A stretch of DNA of 64,000 nt from Falsochrobactrum shanghaiense. Its GTDB lineage: Bacteria; Pseudomonadota; Alphaproteobacteria; Rhizobiales; Rhizobiaceae. This document shows, piece by piece, positions 29,887 through 39,120 of the stretch; position 1 is the stretch's first letter, and every line of letters starts with the position of its first letter. A model generated the notes under the pieces. The model saw only the letters and a program-made list of their open reading frames with translations, made no database searches and was not told the origin of the DNA. Position numbers and translations under genes: made by a program. Where the stretch lies: NCBI RefSeq assembly GCF_003149535.1, contig NZ_QGDB01000005.1:124001-188000 (forward strand), read 5' to 3'.

Positions 29887-30684
29887 ATGACCGACAAACC
29901 GCAACCGCTCCGCTCTGCCTGGCTCGAAGGCCCCGCCGGACATAATGGCCGACGCATAGCGCATGGTTTTTTCACCCGCGAAGGCGGCGTATCAGCGGGC
30001 ACCTATGCAGGTCTGAACGTGGGCGGCGGCTCAAATGATACGCCCGAATGCGTGGCGGAAAATCGCCGCCGCGTGGCCGAAACCCTCGGTGTTTCCGCCG
30101 ACCACCTGATGACGGTGCATCAGGTCCATTCCGCGGATGTCCTGCATGTGACGCAGCCTTTCGGCATACCGCGCCCCAAAGCGGACGCCATGGTCACGGA
30201 CGTCCCCGGCATAGCCATCGGCGCATTGTCGGCTGATTGCGGCCCGGTGCTCTTCGCCGATCACAAGGCAGGTGTTGTCGGCTCCGCCCATGCGGGCTGG
30301 CGCGGCGCATTTGACGGCGTGCTGGAAAATACCGTTGAGGCGATGATCGGACTTGGCGCTTCGCGGGAGAATATCATTGCAGTTCTGGGCCCGACAATCG
30401 GCCCTGAAAATTACGAGGTCGGCCCTGAATTTTATGGCCAGTTCATCACGCGGGATCCCGCTTATACGACCTATTTCAGACCTTCGAACAAGGAGGGCCA
30501 CAGGCTTTTCGACCTGTGGCGTTTTATTACCGACCGCCTGACGGGGGCGGGTGTGCAGGCCGATGCGTTACGGCAGTGCACCTATGCCAATGAAGATTTG
30601 TTCTATTCCTATCGGCGCATGACGCATCGCAACGAACCAGATTACGGACGCCAGATTGCCGCTATAGCCATTATAGAAAATTGA
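29887..30684 (+). CDS. pgeF: Peptidoglycan editing factor PgeF (laccase-domain family)
   Basis: A 265-residue protein of the former polyphenol oxidase family. In E. coli the homologue YfiH removes wrongly incorporated amino acids (for example L-Ser in place of L-Ala) from peptidoglycan precursors. Conserved marks are GGVSAGTYAGLNVG, VHQVHSADV, the metal Cys in SADCGPVLF, and HAGWRGAFDGVLE; the C-terminal QCTYANEDLFYSYRR is also typical. The ATG at 29887 is chosen; an upstream TTG at 29833 is in frame. It lies 7 bases before the next gene. Confidence 0.92.
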   Translation: MTDKPQPLRSAWLEGPAGHNGRRIAHGFFTREGGVSAGTYAGLNVGGGSNDTPECVAENRRRVAETLGVSADHLMTVHQVHSADVLHVTQPFGIPRPKADAMVTDVPGIAIGALSADCGPVLFADHKAGVVGSAHAGWRGAFDGVLENTVEAMIGLGASRENIIAVLGPTIGPENYEVGPEFYGQFITRDPAYTTYFRPSNKEGHRLFDLWRFITDRLTGAGVQADALRQCTYANEDLFYSYRRMTHRNEPDYGRQIAAIAIIEN

Positions 30685-30691
30685 GGAGAAC

Positions 30692-31846
30692 ATGATGGCC
30701 CTTCACTTCGAGCCGGAAGAATTTGCCGCACGCCGCGACCGTCTGATCCTGAAGATGGAGGAAGAAAAACTGGATGCCTTGCTGCTGTTTGCGCAGGAAA
30801 GCATGTATTGGCTGACGGGCTACGACACGTTCGGTTTTTGTTTTTTCCAGTGCCTCGTCGTCAAGGCCGATGGCTCGATGGTGCTCATGACCCGCTCCGC
30901 CGATCTGCGGCAGGCGCGCCACACATCCAATATCGAAGACATCGTCGTCTGGGTCGATCGCGGCAATGCCAACCCCGCCGTCGATCTGCGCAATATCCTC
31001 ACCGAACTCGATCTGCTTGGCACACGCATCGGCATCGAATACCAGACCCACGGCCTCACCGGGGCCAATGCACGCAAGCTGGACGAGCAATTGCAGAGCT
31101 TCGCCAAGCTTTATGATGCATCCGGCATGGTCGATGGACTGCGGCTGCTTAAAAGTCCTGCCGAGATCGCTTATGCGAAGCGCGCGGCGGAACTGAGCGA
31201 CGAAGCGCTGGACGCGGCACTCAAGCTGATAAAGGCAGGCGCAAGCGAAGCGGATATTCTTGCCGCCATGATGAGCGCCAACTTCGCAGGCGACGGCGAT
31301 TATCCGGCGAACGAATATATTATCGGCTCAGGCGCGGATGCCCTTTTGTGCCGCTATAAGTCGGGTCGCCGCCAGCTTGCAACCAACGATCAGCTCACGC
31401 TTGAATGGTCTGGCGTCTTCCGTCATTACCACGCCCCCATGATGCGCACCGTCATCATCGGCGAGCCGACGCAGGACCATCGGAAATTATACGCCGCGGC
31501 CCGCGAGGCGCTCGAAGCGGTCGAAGCCGCCATGACGCCCGCATCCACTTTCGGCGATGTTTTCGACGCCCATGCGCGCACCATGGAAGCGCACGGCCTG
31601 ACCCGCCATCGCCTGAATGCCTGCGGCTATTCGGTTGGTGCCCGGTTCACGCCATCCTGGATGGACCCGCAAATGTTCTACTCCGCCAATCCGGAAAACA
31701 TACAGCCGGATATGACCCTCTTTGCCCATATGATCATCATGGATTCCGACACCGGAACCGCCATGACTCTCGGCCAGACCTATCTGACGACAAATGGCGC
31801 CGCTGAACCTTTGTCACGTCATTCTCTGGATATGATTGTCAAATGA
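30692..31846 (+). CDS. M24-fold (creatinase/aminopeptidase P-like) protein lacking the metal ligands
   Basis: A 384-residue protein with a creatinase-type N-terminal domain (residues about 10-140) and a pita-bread M24 domain. The five metal-binding positions of M24 peptidases look replaced. The two Asp positions read LEWSGVFRHYHAPMMRT (near residues 236-252), the His position reads CGYSVGARFTPSW, and the two Glu positions read AHMIIMDSDTG and TLGQTYLTTNG. This is the pattern of creatinase and of ectoine hydrolase (DoeA)-type relatives, which work without metal. A small C-N bond hydrolase activity is therefore more likely than proline peptidase. The reading frame is intact. Confidence 0.8.
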   Translation: MMALHFEPEEFAARRDRLILKMEEEKLDALLLFAQESMYWLTGYDTFGFCFFQCLVVKADGSMVLMTRSADLRQARHTSNIEDIVVWVDRGNANPAVDLRNILTELDLLGTRIGIEYQTHGLTGANARKLDEQLQSFAKLYDASGMVDGLRLLKSPAEIAYAKRAAELSDEALDAALKLIKAGASEADILAAMMSANFAGDGDYPANEYIIGSGADALLCRYKSGRRQLATNDQLTLEWSGVFRHYHAPMMRTVIIGEPTQDHRKLYAAAREALEAVEAAMTPASTFGDVFDAHARTMEAHGLTRHRLNACGYSVGARFTPSWMDPQMFYSANPENIQPDMTLFAHMIIMDSDTGTAMTLGQTYLTTNGAAEPLSRHSLDMIVK

Positions 31847-31902
31847 CGCATGATCGGCGATAAACTGCTTCTGGCGCATGAGTAGTTTGCGCTCTTAGGA
31901 GC

Positions 31903-32502
31903 ATGAAGCCGAACATGAACAAGGCATATCTTCCCGTATTGCTGTTGCTTGCCGGAATGCTTGCCGCCTGCAACAGCACCGAATCAGCGTTGAATATCGA
32001 GGGAGCCGGGCAGCAGACCAGTCAGGCGAGCGGCCAGCCGGAAACGCCGGAAACGTCCACCGCGCCTGCTCCCGCCGCCGCCCCGGCAGCAGGCAGTCCT
32101 GCGCAGCAGCCCCAGCGCACTGCCGCCCTCAAGCCCGGCAAGCTTCACATCGCCCCGATCATTGGCGCACCGCTCAACGTGGTGACACCGCTCACCCATC
32201 GCATCAATGATGATGCGCGCGCCAGGGGTATCGAGCTTGCAGGCAATGGGGCCACCGATGCCGCCTATGTCATGAAGGGATATTTCTCGGTTCTGTCGGA
32301 AGACAACCAGACCACGGTGCTCTATGTCTGGGATGTGCTGGATGCATCCGGCAACCGGCTTCACCGCATACAGGGACAGGAAAAGGTTCCGGGAGCCGCC
32401 TCAGATTCCTGGAGTATCGTTCCCCCCTCCGCCATGCAGGCCATCGCAGACCGCACGATTGAGGAATATGCCTCCTGGCTTGCGGCAAATCGCGCATTAT
32501 GA
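31903..32502 (+). CDS. Putative lipoprotein of unknown function
   Basis: A 199-residue lipoprotein. The lipobox is LAAC with C23 as the modified cysteine (MKPNMNKAYLPVLLLLAGML and on). After it comes an Ala/Pro/Gln-rich disordered linker of about 45 residues, then a folded domain (KLHIAPIIGAPLNVVTPLTH, YVMKGYFSVLSEDNQTTVLY, YVWDVLDASGNRLHR). GAATTGAGG-like sites are absent, but TTAGGAGC precedes the ATG. Related domains occur in rhizobial lipoproteins; no function is known to me. Confidence 0.8.
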   Translation: MKPNMNKAYLPVLLLLAGMLAACNSTESALNIEGAGQQTSQASGQPETPETSTAPAPAAAPAAGSPAQQPQRTAALKPGKLHIAPIIGAPLNVVTPLTHRINDDARARGIELAGNGATDAAYVMKGYFSVLSEDNQTTVLYVWDVLDASGNRLHRIQGQEKVPGAASDSWSIVPPSAMQAIADRTIEEYASWLAANRAL

Positions 32503-32805
32503 CTGCTTCATCCGTCAAAAGCCTGAATCTCTTATGCAATCCCATGGATAGCGCCGGGAGAAAGTGCTTTGAATGGTCTTTTTACTGCAATTATGTTCCA
32601 ACGGGCCTTGCAATAAGGGTGACTCTTTGCAATAGGCCCCACATTCGGCAAAGCCTTGCGGACCACGCCCCTTAGGCGCCTTCGAGGTTTTTCTGGAATG
32701 GATTTGCAGGGCCGGGCTTGAAGCGGCTCATGCGCAGACAACAGACCTTGTCCGTTCACGGACTTTGCGACAGAACGAAACTGCTCCGGCTTCAGAGGCA
32801 AAAGA
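32503..32805 (+). other. Leader region of prs
   Basis: A 303-base gap with two notable structures. GGGCCT (32603-32608) can pair with AGGCCC (32634-32639), and the same interval carries two direct copies of TTGCAATA (32608-32615 and 32627-32634). Near the gene, GTCCG-TTCA-CGGAC (32750-32763) forms a small hairpin 43 bases before the prs start. No coding frame is supported. Confidence 0.45.
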
Positions 32806-33738
32806 ATGAAACTTTTCGCAGGCAACTCCAACCGGGTTCTTGCCGAATCCGTTGCTCAATATCTCAACATTCCGCTCGGCAAGGCCACGGTCCGCCGGTT
32901 CGCCGATCAGGAAATCTTCGTCGAGATTCAGGAAAACGTACGTGGCGAGGACGTATTCGTTCTGCAATCGACCTCTTATCCGGCCAATGATCATTTGATG
33001 GAACTGCTCATCATGATCGATGCTTTCCGCCGTTCCTCCGCGCGCCGCATTACTGCGGTTCTTCCCTATTTCGGCTATGCACGGCAGGATCGCAAACCCG
33101 GCCCGCGCACGCCGATTTCGGCAAAGCTCGTTGCCAATCTGATTACCGAAGCCGGTGCCAACCGCGTTCTGACCCTCGATCTCCACGCCGGACAGATCCA
33201 GGGTTTCTTTGATATTCCAACCGACAATCTTTACTCCGTGCCCGTCATCGCCCGCGACGTGAAGGCAAATTATGCCAATGGCAATTGCATGGTGGTTTCG
33301 CCGGATGTCGGCGGCGTGGTGCGCGCGCGCTCGCTGGCAAAACGCATCGACGCCCAGCTCGCCATCGTCGACAAGCGCCGTGAACGCCCCGGCGAATCGG
33401 AAGTCATGAATGTCATCGGCGATGTAACCGGCAAGGACTGCCTCTTGTTCGACGATATTGTCGATTCGGGCGGCACGCTATGCAATGCTGCCGAAGCCTT
33501 GCTGGCCAAGGGTGCAAAAAGCGTCACCGCCTACATCACCCATGGCGTTCTGTCGGGCGGTGCGGTAGCCCGTATCACCTCATCCAAACTCAAGGAACTG
33601 GTGATTACCGACTCGATCCAGCCCACGACGGCAATCAATGATGCGCCGAATATCCGGGTTCTTTCCATTTCCAGCCTGATCGGCGAAGCGATTGCGCGCA
33701 CGGCGGCGGAAGAATCCGTTTCAAGCCTGTTCGATTAA
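32806..33738 (+). CDS. prs: Ribose-phosphate pyrophosphokinase
   Basis: Prs makes PRPP from ribose 5-phosphate and ATP for nucleotide, histidine and tryptophan synthesis. The 310-residue protein begins [20 protein letters not shown] and shows the catalytic flexible-loop region [20 protein letters not shown], the cation-binding [15 protein letters not shown], and the PRPP loop [20 protein letters not shown]. Length and motifs are standard for class I enzymes. A strong terminator follows at 33748. Confidence 0.97.
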   Translation: MKLFAGNSNRVLAESVAQYLNIPLGKATVRRFADQEIFVEIQENVRGEDVFVLQSTSYPANDHLMELLIMIDAFRRSSARRITAVLPYFGYARQDRKPGPRTPISAKLVANLITEAGANRVLTLDLHAGQIQGFFDIPTDNLYSVPVIARDVKANYANGNCMVVSPDVGGVVRARSLAKRIDAQLAIVDKRRERPGESEVMNVIGDVTGKDCLLFDDIVDSGGTLCNAAEALLAKGAKSVTAYITHGVLSGGAVARITSSKLKELVITDSIQPTTAINDAPNIRVLSISSLIGEAIARTAAEESVSSLFD

Positions 33739-33747
33739 AATATATGG

Positions 33748-33777
33748 AGCGGTTCCATCAAATGGAACCGCTTTATT
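33748..33777 (+). terminator. Terminator of prs
   Basis: AGCGGTTCCAT (33748-33758), loop CAA, ATGGAACCGCT (33762-33772), then TTATT. The 11-base stem overlaps the end of the convergent ATPase gene. Confidence 0.88.
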
Positions 33778-35317
33778 CCGCAGCCGTGCGGTCCTCTGCC
33801 TGCTCATCGGGCGCATTGGGATCGCCGGGTGCGGTTTCGCATTCCAGATCGGGGAAATTGGCGATGCGCATTCCCTTGAAATCATTGCGCAGGACCAGAA
33901 GTCCACGCTCTTCGAAATAGGTCAGAAGCCGCCTTGCACGGCTGAAGGAATGGGTGCCATAGGCCCGTGCCAATGCCGCATCCGAAGGGCATGGCGCACC
34001 CGTCACCGCTGCCTGTGCGACAATCAGGAACACGCCCTGAACATCATCGGTAAGGCTTTCCGAAAGCGCCAGCGCCTTCTGCCACGTCTCTCCCGACGCG
34101 GCATCCCCCTCGATGCTCGCTTGCGCCACAGCCAGCCTGCGCCGGAATGCGGGCAGCGCCAAAGGCTCGCCCGGAACACGATGAATGCGGCAGCGCACCA
34201 GAAAATCCTGATAAAGCACGGCGACCGAACGAAATGACGCCTCCGGATCGTCCACGATCTCGCGCATGACCTTTTCCAGCAACTCTTCGCGCTCGGCCTC
34301 AATAATTCCCGGAAACAGCGGCTCCGTCACAGGCTCCGCTTCAGGCTTCGGCTTCGCCACCTGTGCCAGAATTTCCGCCGTCGATGGCGGTGGCGGTGAC
34401 GCGGGCGCACGGCGGACAGGCATGCGGATTTCTTCAGGAGCCGGCGTGAAGATCAGCTCATGCGCATCTTGCGGCGCGTCGGGCAGCGGCATCAGCTTTG
34501 GCGATGACGAGCGTGCGGAGGTTTCCACCGTGCCGATCCTGACGGGTAGCGGACGGCGGGACAAGGCTGGTCCAAGCGCCACGAAATGCCCCCGCTGCAA
34601 ATCGCGGAACATTTCGGCCTGCCTGCGTTCCATACCCAGCAAATCGGCGGCACGCGCCATGTCAATATCGAGAAAGGTGCGCCCCATCAGAAAATTGGAG
34701 GCTTCTGCGGCCACGTTCTTCGCCAGCTTGGCAAGGCGTTGGGTAGCGATCACGCCGGCCAGACCGCGCTTGCGGCCCCGGCACATGAGATTGGTCATCG
34801 CGCCAAGCGAGAGCTTTCGTGCCTCATCGGACACTTCGCCTGCGGCTGCGGGCGCAAAAAGCTGCGCCTCATCGACCACGACCAGCATCGGATACCAGTA
34901 ATCGCGCTCTGCATCGAAAAGTCCGCCCAGGAATGCTGCCGCAGCGCGCATTTGCTGCTCGACATCGAGCCCTTCCAGATTAAGCACCACCGAAACGCGA
35001 TGTTGCCTGATGCGGCTGGCAATACGCGTCAATTCCGCTTCAGTGCGCGCGGCATCGACGACGACATGCCCGTACACATCCGCCAATGTGACGAAATCCC
35101 CTTCAGGATCGATGACGCATTGCTGCACCCATTGCGCGCTTTGCTCAAGCAGGCGGCGCAGAAGATGCGACTTGCCCGACCCGGAATTGCCCTGCACCAG
35201 AAGGCGCGTTGCGAGAAGCTCTTCAAGATCGAGCATGGCCTGTTTGCCGCCGCCAAGCGCATTTGCCGACGCGGTGGCGCTCCCGGCAACAGACCCCATG
35301 TCGATACCGACCTGCAT
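33773..35317 (-). CDS. HerA/FtsK-like ATP-binding protein (DUF87) with C-terminal DNA-binding-like region
   Basis: A 514-residue ATPase of the HerA/DUF87 class. Walker A is GNSGSGKS at residues 43-50, Walker B is MLVVVDEAQLFAP near residue 150, and a sensor-like VIATQRLAKLAKNVAAEA follows. This is the helicase/pump type fold that in archaea works with NurA nuclease. After the ATPase comes a proline-rich linker (RRAPASPPPPSTAEIL) and a C-terminal part (GTHSFSRARRLLTYFEERGL) that looks like a winged helix. No nuclease gene lies nearby; it stands alone between prs and rplY. DNA translocation is inferred from the family; the role is unknown. Confidence 0.8.
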   Translation of the reverse strand: MQVGIDMGSVAGSATASANALGGGKQAMLDLEELLATRLLVQGNSGSGKSHLLRRLLEQSAQWVQQCVIDPEGDFVTLADVYGHVVVDAARTEAELTRIASRIRQHRVSVVLNLEGLDVEQQMRAAAAFLGGLFDAERDYWYPMLVVVDEAQLFAPAAAGEVSDEARKLSLGAMTNLMCRGRKRGLAGVIATQRLAKLAKNVAAEASNFLMGRTFLDIDMARAADLLGMERRQAEMFRDLQRGHFVALGPALSRRPLPVRIGTVETSARSSSPKLMPLPDAPQDAHELIFTPAPEEIRMPVRRAPASPPPPSTAEILAQVAKPKPEAEPVTEPLFPGIIEAEREELLEKVMREIVDDPEASFRSVAVLYQDFLVRCRIHRVPGEPLALPAFRRRLAVAQASIEGDAASGETWQKALALSESLTDDVQGVFLIVAQAAVTGAPCPSDAALARAYGTHSFSRARRLLTYFEERGLLVLRNDFKGMRIANFPDLECETAPGDPNAPDEQAEDRTAAE

Positions 35318-35639
35318 CTCGCCTCCTTTTATGAATAACTGGAAATGTTGGAACCCGACGACTCGAACGCAACGTGTCAGCTTCGGTCAGGCACTCCCTA
35401 CCATCTTTGCCGCCGCCAATGCCACCCGTTAAGAGAAAAGCCCACAGAAGCTGCGTTCCGAACCAAAAAACTTGCGCTCAAAGGCCGTTTGCTCTATAGC
35501 ACCGCCATCCGCGTAGACACCCTTGGAGGCAACGTGGAATGGAGCTGCCCAACCTTATTCAACAAATAAGGAATCATGGGCTGTTTCATGTCGTTCATTT
35601 TTTAAACGACACTCCAGTAAATATCTGAAAGGAAATGCC
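35318..35639 (+). other. rplY promoter and leader region
   Basis: The gap contains a good promoter (35472-35500) and a leader of about 130 bases. The leader can form CCTTATT-CAACA-AATAAGG (35553-35571) and GTCGTT/AACGAC (35590-35610), the second ending 30 bases before the start codon. Confidence 0.5.
35472..35500 (+). promoter_or_regulatory. Candidate promoter of the rplY-pth-ychF genes
   Basis: TTGCGC (35472-35477) and TATAGC (35495-35500) are separated by exactly 17 bases. It lies about 140 bases before rplY. Confidence 0.6.
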
Positions 35640-36269
35640 ATGAGCGATAATTTCGTGCTCAAGGCCGATTTGCGCAGCCGGGTTGGTAAGGGGTCCTCCC
35701 GCGAACTTCGCCGCAACGGCCAGATTCCAGCAGTCATCTATGGTGACAAGCAGGAGCCCCTCGCAATCGCCATCCCGTACAAGGAAGTTTTCTATAAAAT
35801 CCATGGCGGTGGCTTCAAGACGACGATCATGACGATCGACGTTGACGGCAAGAAGATCAATGTCCTCCCCAAGGACTACCAGCTTGATCCGGTCCGCGAC
35901 TTCCCGATGCATGTCGACTTCCTGCGCGTCTCCGCGAAGTCGGTTGTCACGGTCAACGTTCCGGTCCACTTCAAGAATGAAGAAGCTGCTCCCGGCATCA
36001 AGCGCGGCGGCGTTCTCAACGTCGTTCGTCACGAAGTCGAACTGATCGTTGCGGCCAACGCTATTCCGGATGCCCTCGAAGTCGACCTTACCGGCCTTGA
36101 AATCGGCGATACGGTTCACTTCTCGGCAATCAAGCTGCCGAAAGATGCGTCTCCGGTCATTCAGGATCGCGACTTCACCATCGCCACCATCGCTGCTCCC
36201 GCCGGCCTCAAGTCGGACGAAAATGCAGAGGATGCCGAACAGGAAGAAGCAACCAAGGAAGGCGAATAA
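35640..36269 (+). CDS. rplY: Ribosomal protein bL25 (Ctc form with C-terminal extension)
   Basis: A 209-residue member of the bL25/Ctc family, which binds 5S rRNA in the large ribosomal subunit. The N-terminal L25 domain starts [20 protein letters not shown] and includes [13 protein letters not shown]. The C-terminal TL5/Ctc domain follows ([20 protein letters not shown]), and the protein ends in an acidic tail ([17 protein letters not shown]). The ATG at 35640 has GAAAGGAA upstream. It is the first gene of a set with pth and ychF. Confidence 0.96.
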   Translation: MSDNFVLKADLRSRVGKGSSRELRRNGQIPAVIYGDKQEPLAIAIPYKEVFYKIHGGGFKTTIMTIDVDGKKINVLPKDYQLDPVRDFPMHVDFLRVSAKSVVTVNVPVHFKNEEAAPGIKRGGVLNVVRHEVELIVAANAIPDALEVDLTGLEIGDTVHFSAIKLPKDASPVIQDRDFTIATIAAPAGLKSDENAEDAEQEEATKEGE

Positions 36270-36299
36270 TCGCTTTTCCCGCAGAGAGGGGCTGCAACC

Positions 36300-37034
36300 A
36301 TGCTGCTTATCGCAGGACTTGGCAATCCCGGCCCCAAATATGCGCGCAACCGGCATAATATCGGTTTCATGGCGGCGGATGAAATATTCCGCCGCCATCG
36401 CTTTTCCAACTGGCAGAAGAAATTCCAGGCGGAAATCGCCGACGGCATCATAGACGGCGAGAAGGTTCTTCTCATCAAGCCGCAGACATTCATGAATCTT
36501 TCCGGCCAGTCGATTGGCGAGGCCATGCGCTTTTACAAGCTCTCGCCCGCCGATCTGGTGGTCATTTATGATGAGCTGGACCTGCCCCCCGGCAAGTTGC
36601 GCATCAAGACCGGCGGTAGCGCCAATGGCCATAATGGCATCAAGTCCATCGACGCGCATTGCGGGCAGAATTATCGCCGGATGCGCCTTGGCATCGGTCA
36701 TCCCGGCGCAAAAGAACTGGTGCATAATCACGTACTCGGTGACTTCGCCAAGGCCGACAGCGAATGGCTGGACAAGCTGTGCGCGGCGATTGCCGATAAT
36801 ATCGGCCTGCTTGCCAAGTCGGAAGACAACACATTCATGAACCGTATTGCGCTCGCCATGGGCGATGGCGGCCAGCGCCCGAGCGGCTTCAAGGCCGATG
36901 CAACGCAGAGCAAGGAACCGGCCAGGGCGCAGAGCCATATCCGGCAGGCACGGCAGAACCAGAAGCCCGTCAATGTGCCGCAAAGCGGCCCGATGGCCGA
37001 AATGCTCAGGAAGCTTCTTGGCAAAAAGGACTGA
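36300..37034 (+). CDS. pth: Peptidyl-tRNA hydrolase
   Basis: Pth releases tRNA from peptidyl-tRNAs dropped by the ribosome. The 244-residue protein starts [20 protein letters not shown]; the catalytic His is H20 in that segment. Further marks are [27 protein letters not shown] and [13 protein letters not shown]. It is about 50 residues longer than the E. coli enzyme because of a basic, Ala/Gln-rich C-terminal tail, common in Rhizobiales. It follows rplY by 30 bases, a widely conserved pairing. Confidence 0.97.
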   Translation: MLLIAGLGNPGPKYARNRHNIGFMAADEIFRRHRFSNWQKKFQAEIADGIIDGEKVLLIKPQTFMNLSGQSIGEAMRFYKLSPADLVVIYDELDLPPGKLRIKTGGSANGHNGIKSIDAHCGQNYRRMRLGIGHPGAKELVHNHVLGDFAKADSEWLDKLCAAIADNIGLLAKSEDNTFMNRIALAMGDGGQRPSGFKADATQSKEPARAQSHIRQARQNQKPVNVPQSGPMAEMLRKLLGKKD

Positions 37035-37123
37035 AAGCGCCAAACGCTCTCCCGCCTCTTGACGCTTCCCTGCCTGATAGCGCATAGCCTCCATGACAAA
37101 ATTCTATCGAGACAGGTAAGATC

Positions 37124-38227
37124 ATGGGTTTCAAATGCGGCATTGTCGGCCTGCCTAATGTTGGCAAGTCCACGCTCTTCAACGCGCTGACCAAAACTGC
37201 GGCCGCACAGGCAGCAAATTATCCCTTCTGCACCATCGAACCCAATACCGGCGAAGTCGCGGTGCCCGACCCGCGCCAGGCCGAAATTGCGCGCATTGCT
37301 GGCTCAAAGGAAATCATCCCGACCCGCATCAACTTCGTCGATATTGCAGGCCTTGTGCGCGGCGCTTCCAAGGGGGAAGGTCTTGGCAACCAGTTTCTCG
37401 CCAATATTCGAGAAGTCGACGCCATCGTGCATGTGCTGCGCTGCTTCGAAGACGATGACATCACCCACGTAGAGGGCCGTATTGAACCTGTTTCCGATGC
37501 GCAGACGGTCGAAACCGAACTCATGCTTTCCGATCTCGAAAGCATCGAGCGCCGTATCGTCCAGATCCGTAAGCGTGCAACCGGCAAGGACAAGGAAGCC
37601 CTCACCATCCTGCCCATTATGGAGAACGCGCTGGAACTGCTTCAGAATGGCCAGCCGGTACGCATGATGCTGGCCGACATTTCAGCTGAGGACCTGCTGA
37701 TCCTCAAGGGCCTCAACCTGCTGACCTCCAAGCCGGTGCTTTATGTATGCAATGTCGCAGAAAGCGACGCGGTCGAGGGCAACGAATTCACCGCTGCCGT
37801 CGAAAAAATGGCGCAGGAACAGGGCGCGCAGACCGTCACCATCTCGGCGGCCATCGAGGCCGAAGTCGCGCAATTGCCAGAGGAAGAAGCGGCAGAATAT
37901 CTCGATGCGATGGGCCTTGACGAACCGGGCCTCGACCGCCTCATTCGTGCAGGCTACAAGCTTCTCGATCTCATCACCTATTTCACCGCTGGCCCCAAGG
38001 AAACGCGGGCCTGGACCGTCAGGCGCGGAACGAAGGCTCCCGCTGCGGCAGGCGTTATCCATACCGATTTCGAGCGCGGCTTCATCCGCGCCCAGACAAT
38101 CGCCTTTGAGGATTACGTAAAATATAGTGGTGAAGCCGGAGCCAAGGAAGCCGGCAAGGCGCGGGACGAAGGCAAGGAATATATCGTCCAGGACGGCGAT
38201 GTGATGCTGTTCCGCTTCAATACCTGA
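37124..38227 (+). CDS. ychF: Ribosome-associated ATPase YchF/OLA1 family
   Basis: A 367-residue TRAFAC-class P-loop protein. The P loop is GLPNVGKST near residue 8, and VDIAGLVRGASKGEGLGNQF is the G3/switch region. The G4 position reads NVAE (in VLYVCNVAESD) in place of NKxD, the substitution that makes YchF prefer ATP over GTP. A helical insert and a C-terminal TGS domain (FTAGPKETRAWTVRRGTKAP) follow. YchF is involved in translation and stress responses. It is the third gene after rplY and pth. Confidence 0.97.
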   Translation: MGFKCGIVGLPNVGKSTLFNALTKTAAAQAANYPFCTIEPNTGEVAVPDPRQAEIARIAGSKEIIPTRINFVDIAGLVRGASKGEGLGNQFLANIREVDAIVHVLRCFEDDDITHVEGRIEPVSDAQTVETELMLSDLESIERRIVQIRKRATGKDKEALTILPIMENALELLQNGQPVRMMLADISAEDLLILKGLNLLTSKPVLYVCNVAESDAVEGNEFTAAVEKMAQEQGAQTVTISAAIEAEVAQLPEEEAAEYLDAMGLDEPGLDRLIRAGYKLLDLITYFTAGPKETRAWTVRRGTKAPAAAGVIHTDFERGFIRAQTIAFEDYVKYSGEAGAKEAGKARDEGKEYIVQDGDVMLFRFNT

Positions 38228-38229
38228 TA

Positions 38230-38326
38230 TAGAGCATTTCCAGCAAAAGTGCGAAGCGGTTTTGCGTCAGGACAATGCGACAAAATAAAGAATTAGAGCA
38301 ATTCCCTATAAACAGGAACCGTTCTA
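38230..38326. repeat. Intergenic palindromic repeat after ychF
   Basis: The segment begins TAGAGCATTTCC and ends GGAACCGTTCTA, an imperfect inverted repeat (9 of 12). Its left part closely resembles 63595-63635 (shared AGAGCATTTCCAGCA, later CGGTTTTGC). This is the look of a dispersed intergenic repeat of Brucella and relatives. Confidence 0.65.
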
Positions 38327-38394
38327 AAAGCCCTGATCGTTCGACAATCTTCGCAGCGCCCGACAAATAACGGGCACTGCGAAGGTCGCTAATC

Positions 38395-38940
38395 TCAGTC
38401 GCCTTCAAATTCGACAAGCGTGCGCACCGGCACACCGAGCGCTTCAAGCTTCTTGCGGCCACCAAGATCGGGCAGGTCGATGATGAAACAGGCAGCGACG
38501 ATTTCCGCACCCATCTGCAAAAGAAGTTTGGCAGCCGCTTCGGCTGTGCCGCCGGTCGCGATCAAATCATCGACAAGAATAATGCGCTCGCCCTGCGTGA
38601 TGGCATCGCGATGCATCTCCATTTCGTCAATTCCATATTCGAGACTATAGGCGATGCGCACCGTGTCTCGCGGCAGCTTGCCCTTCTTACGGATCGGCAC
38701 AAAACCGGATGAGAGCTGATGCGCGATCGCGCCGCCCAGAATAAAGCCGCGCGCTTCAATACCCGCAACCTTGTCGATTTTATTGCCCGCATAGGGATAG
38801 ACAAGCTCATCCACCGCCCGGCGAAAAGCCCCTGCATCGCCCATCAGCGTTGTAACGTCGCGAAACTGCACGCCCGGCTTGGGATAATCCGGGATCGTTC
38901 TGATCGCATCTTTCAGCGTGGCTTTGAATCCGGATTCCAT
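38395..38940 (-). CDS. apt: Adenine phosphoribosyltransferase
   Basis: Apt salvages adenine to AMP using PRPP. The 181-residue protein has the family landmarks [20 protein letters not shown] near the start, [30 protein letters not shown] and the PRPP-binding loop [20 protein letters not shown]. The start [11 protein letters not shown] follows an AAAGGACC site. Transcription runs away from petABC, whose terminator and a repeat lie upstream. Confidence 0.96.
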   Translation of the reverse strand: MESGFKATLKDAIRTIPDYPKPGVQFRDVTTLMGDAGAFRRAVDELVYPYAGNKIDKVAGIEARGFILGGAIAHQLSSGFVPIRKKGKLPRDTVRIAYSLEYGIDEMEMHRDAITQGERIILVDDLIATGGTAEAAAKLLLQMGAEIVAACFIIDLPDLGGRKKLEALGVPVRTLVEFEGD

Positions 38941-39082
38941 AATCGGTCCTTTCGAATGGAAGAGGCGATTGAGCCGTCGCGGCATGATCCGACCGCCCTG
39001 TTTTGCTGAAATCACTTCAATCATGATATGGCCGCCGCGCCAAGCTTCTTTGCACGTTTTACATGATTGGAGCGCCCAATAA

Positions 39083-39108
39083 AAAGGGCGCCGCAAAGGG
39101 CGCCCTTT
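39083..39108 (-). terminator. Terminator downstream of petABC
   Basis: AAAGGGCGCC (39083-39092) pairs with GGCGCCCTTT (39099-39108). On the minus strand it is followed by TTTTTATT, as expected for the end of the petABC transcript. Confidence 0.75.
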
Positions 39109-39120
39109 CATTTAGAAAGC

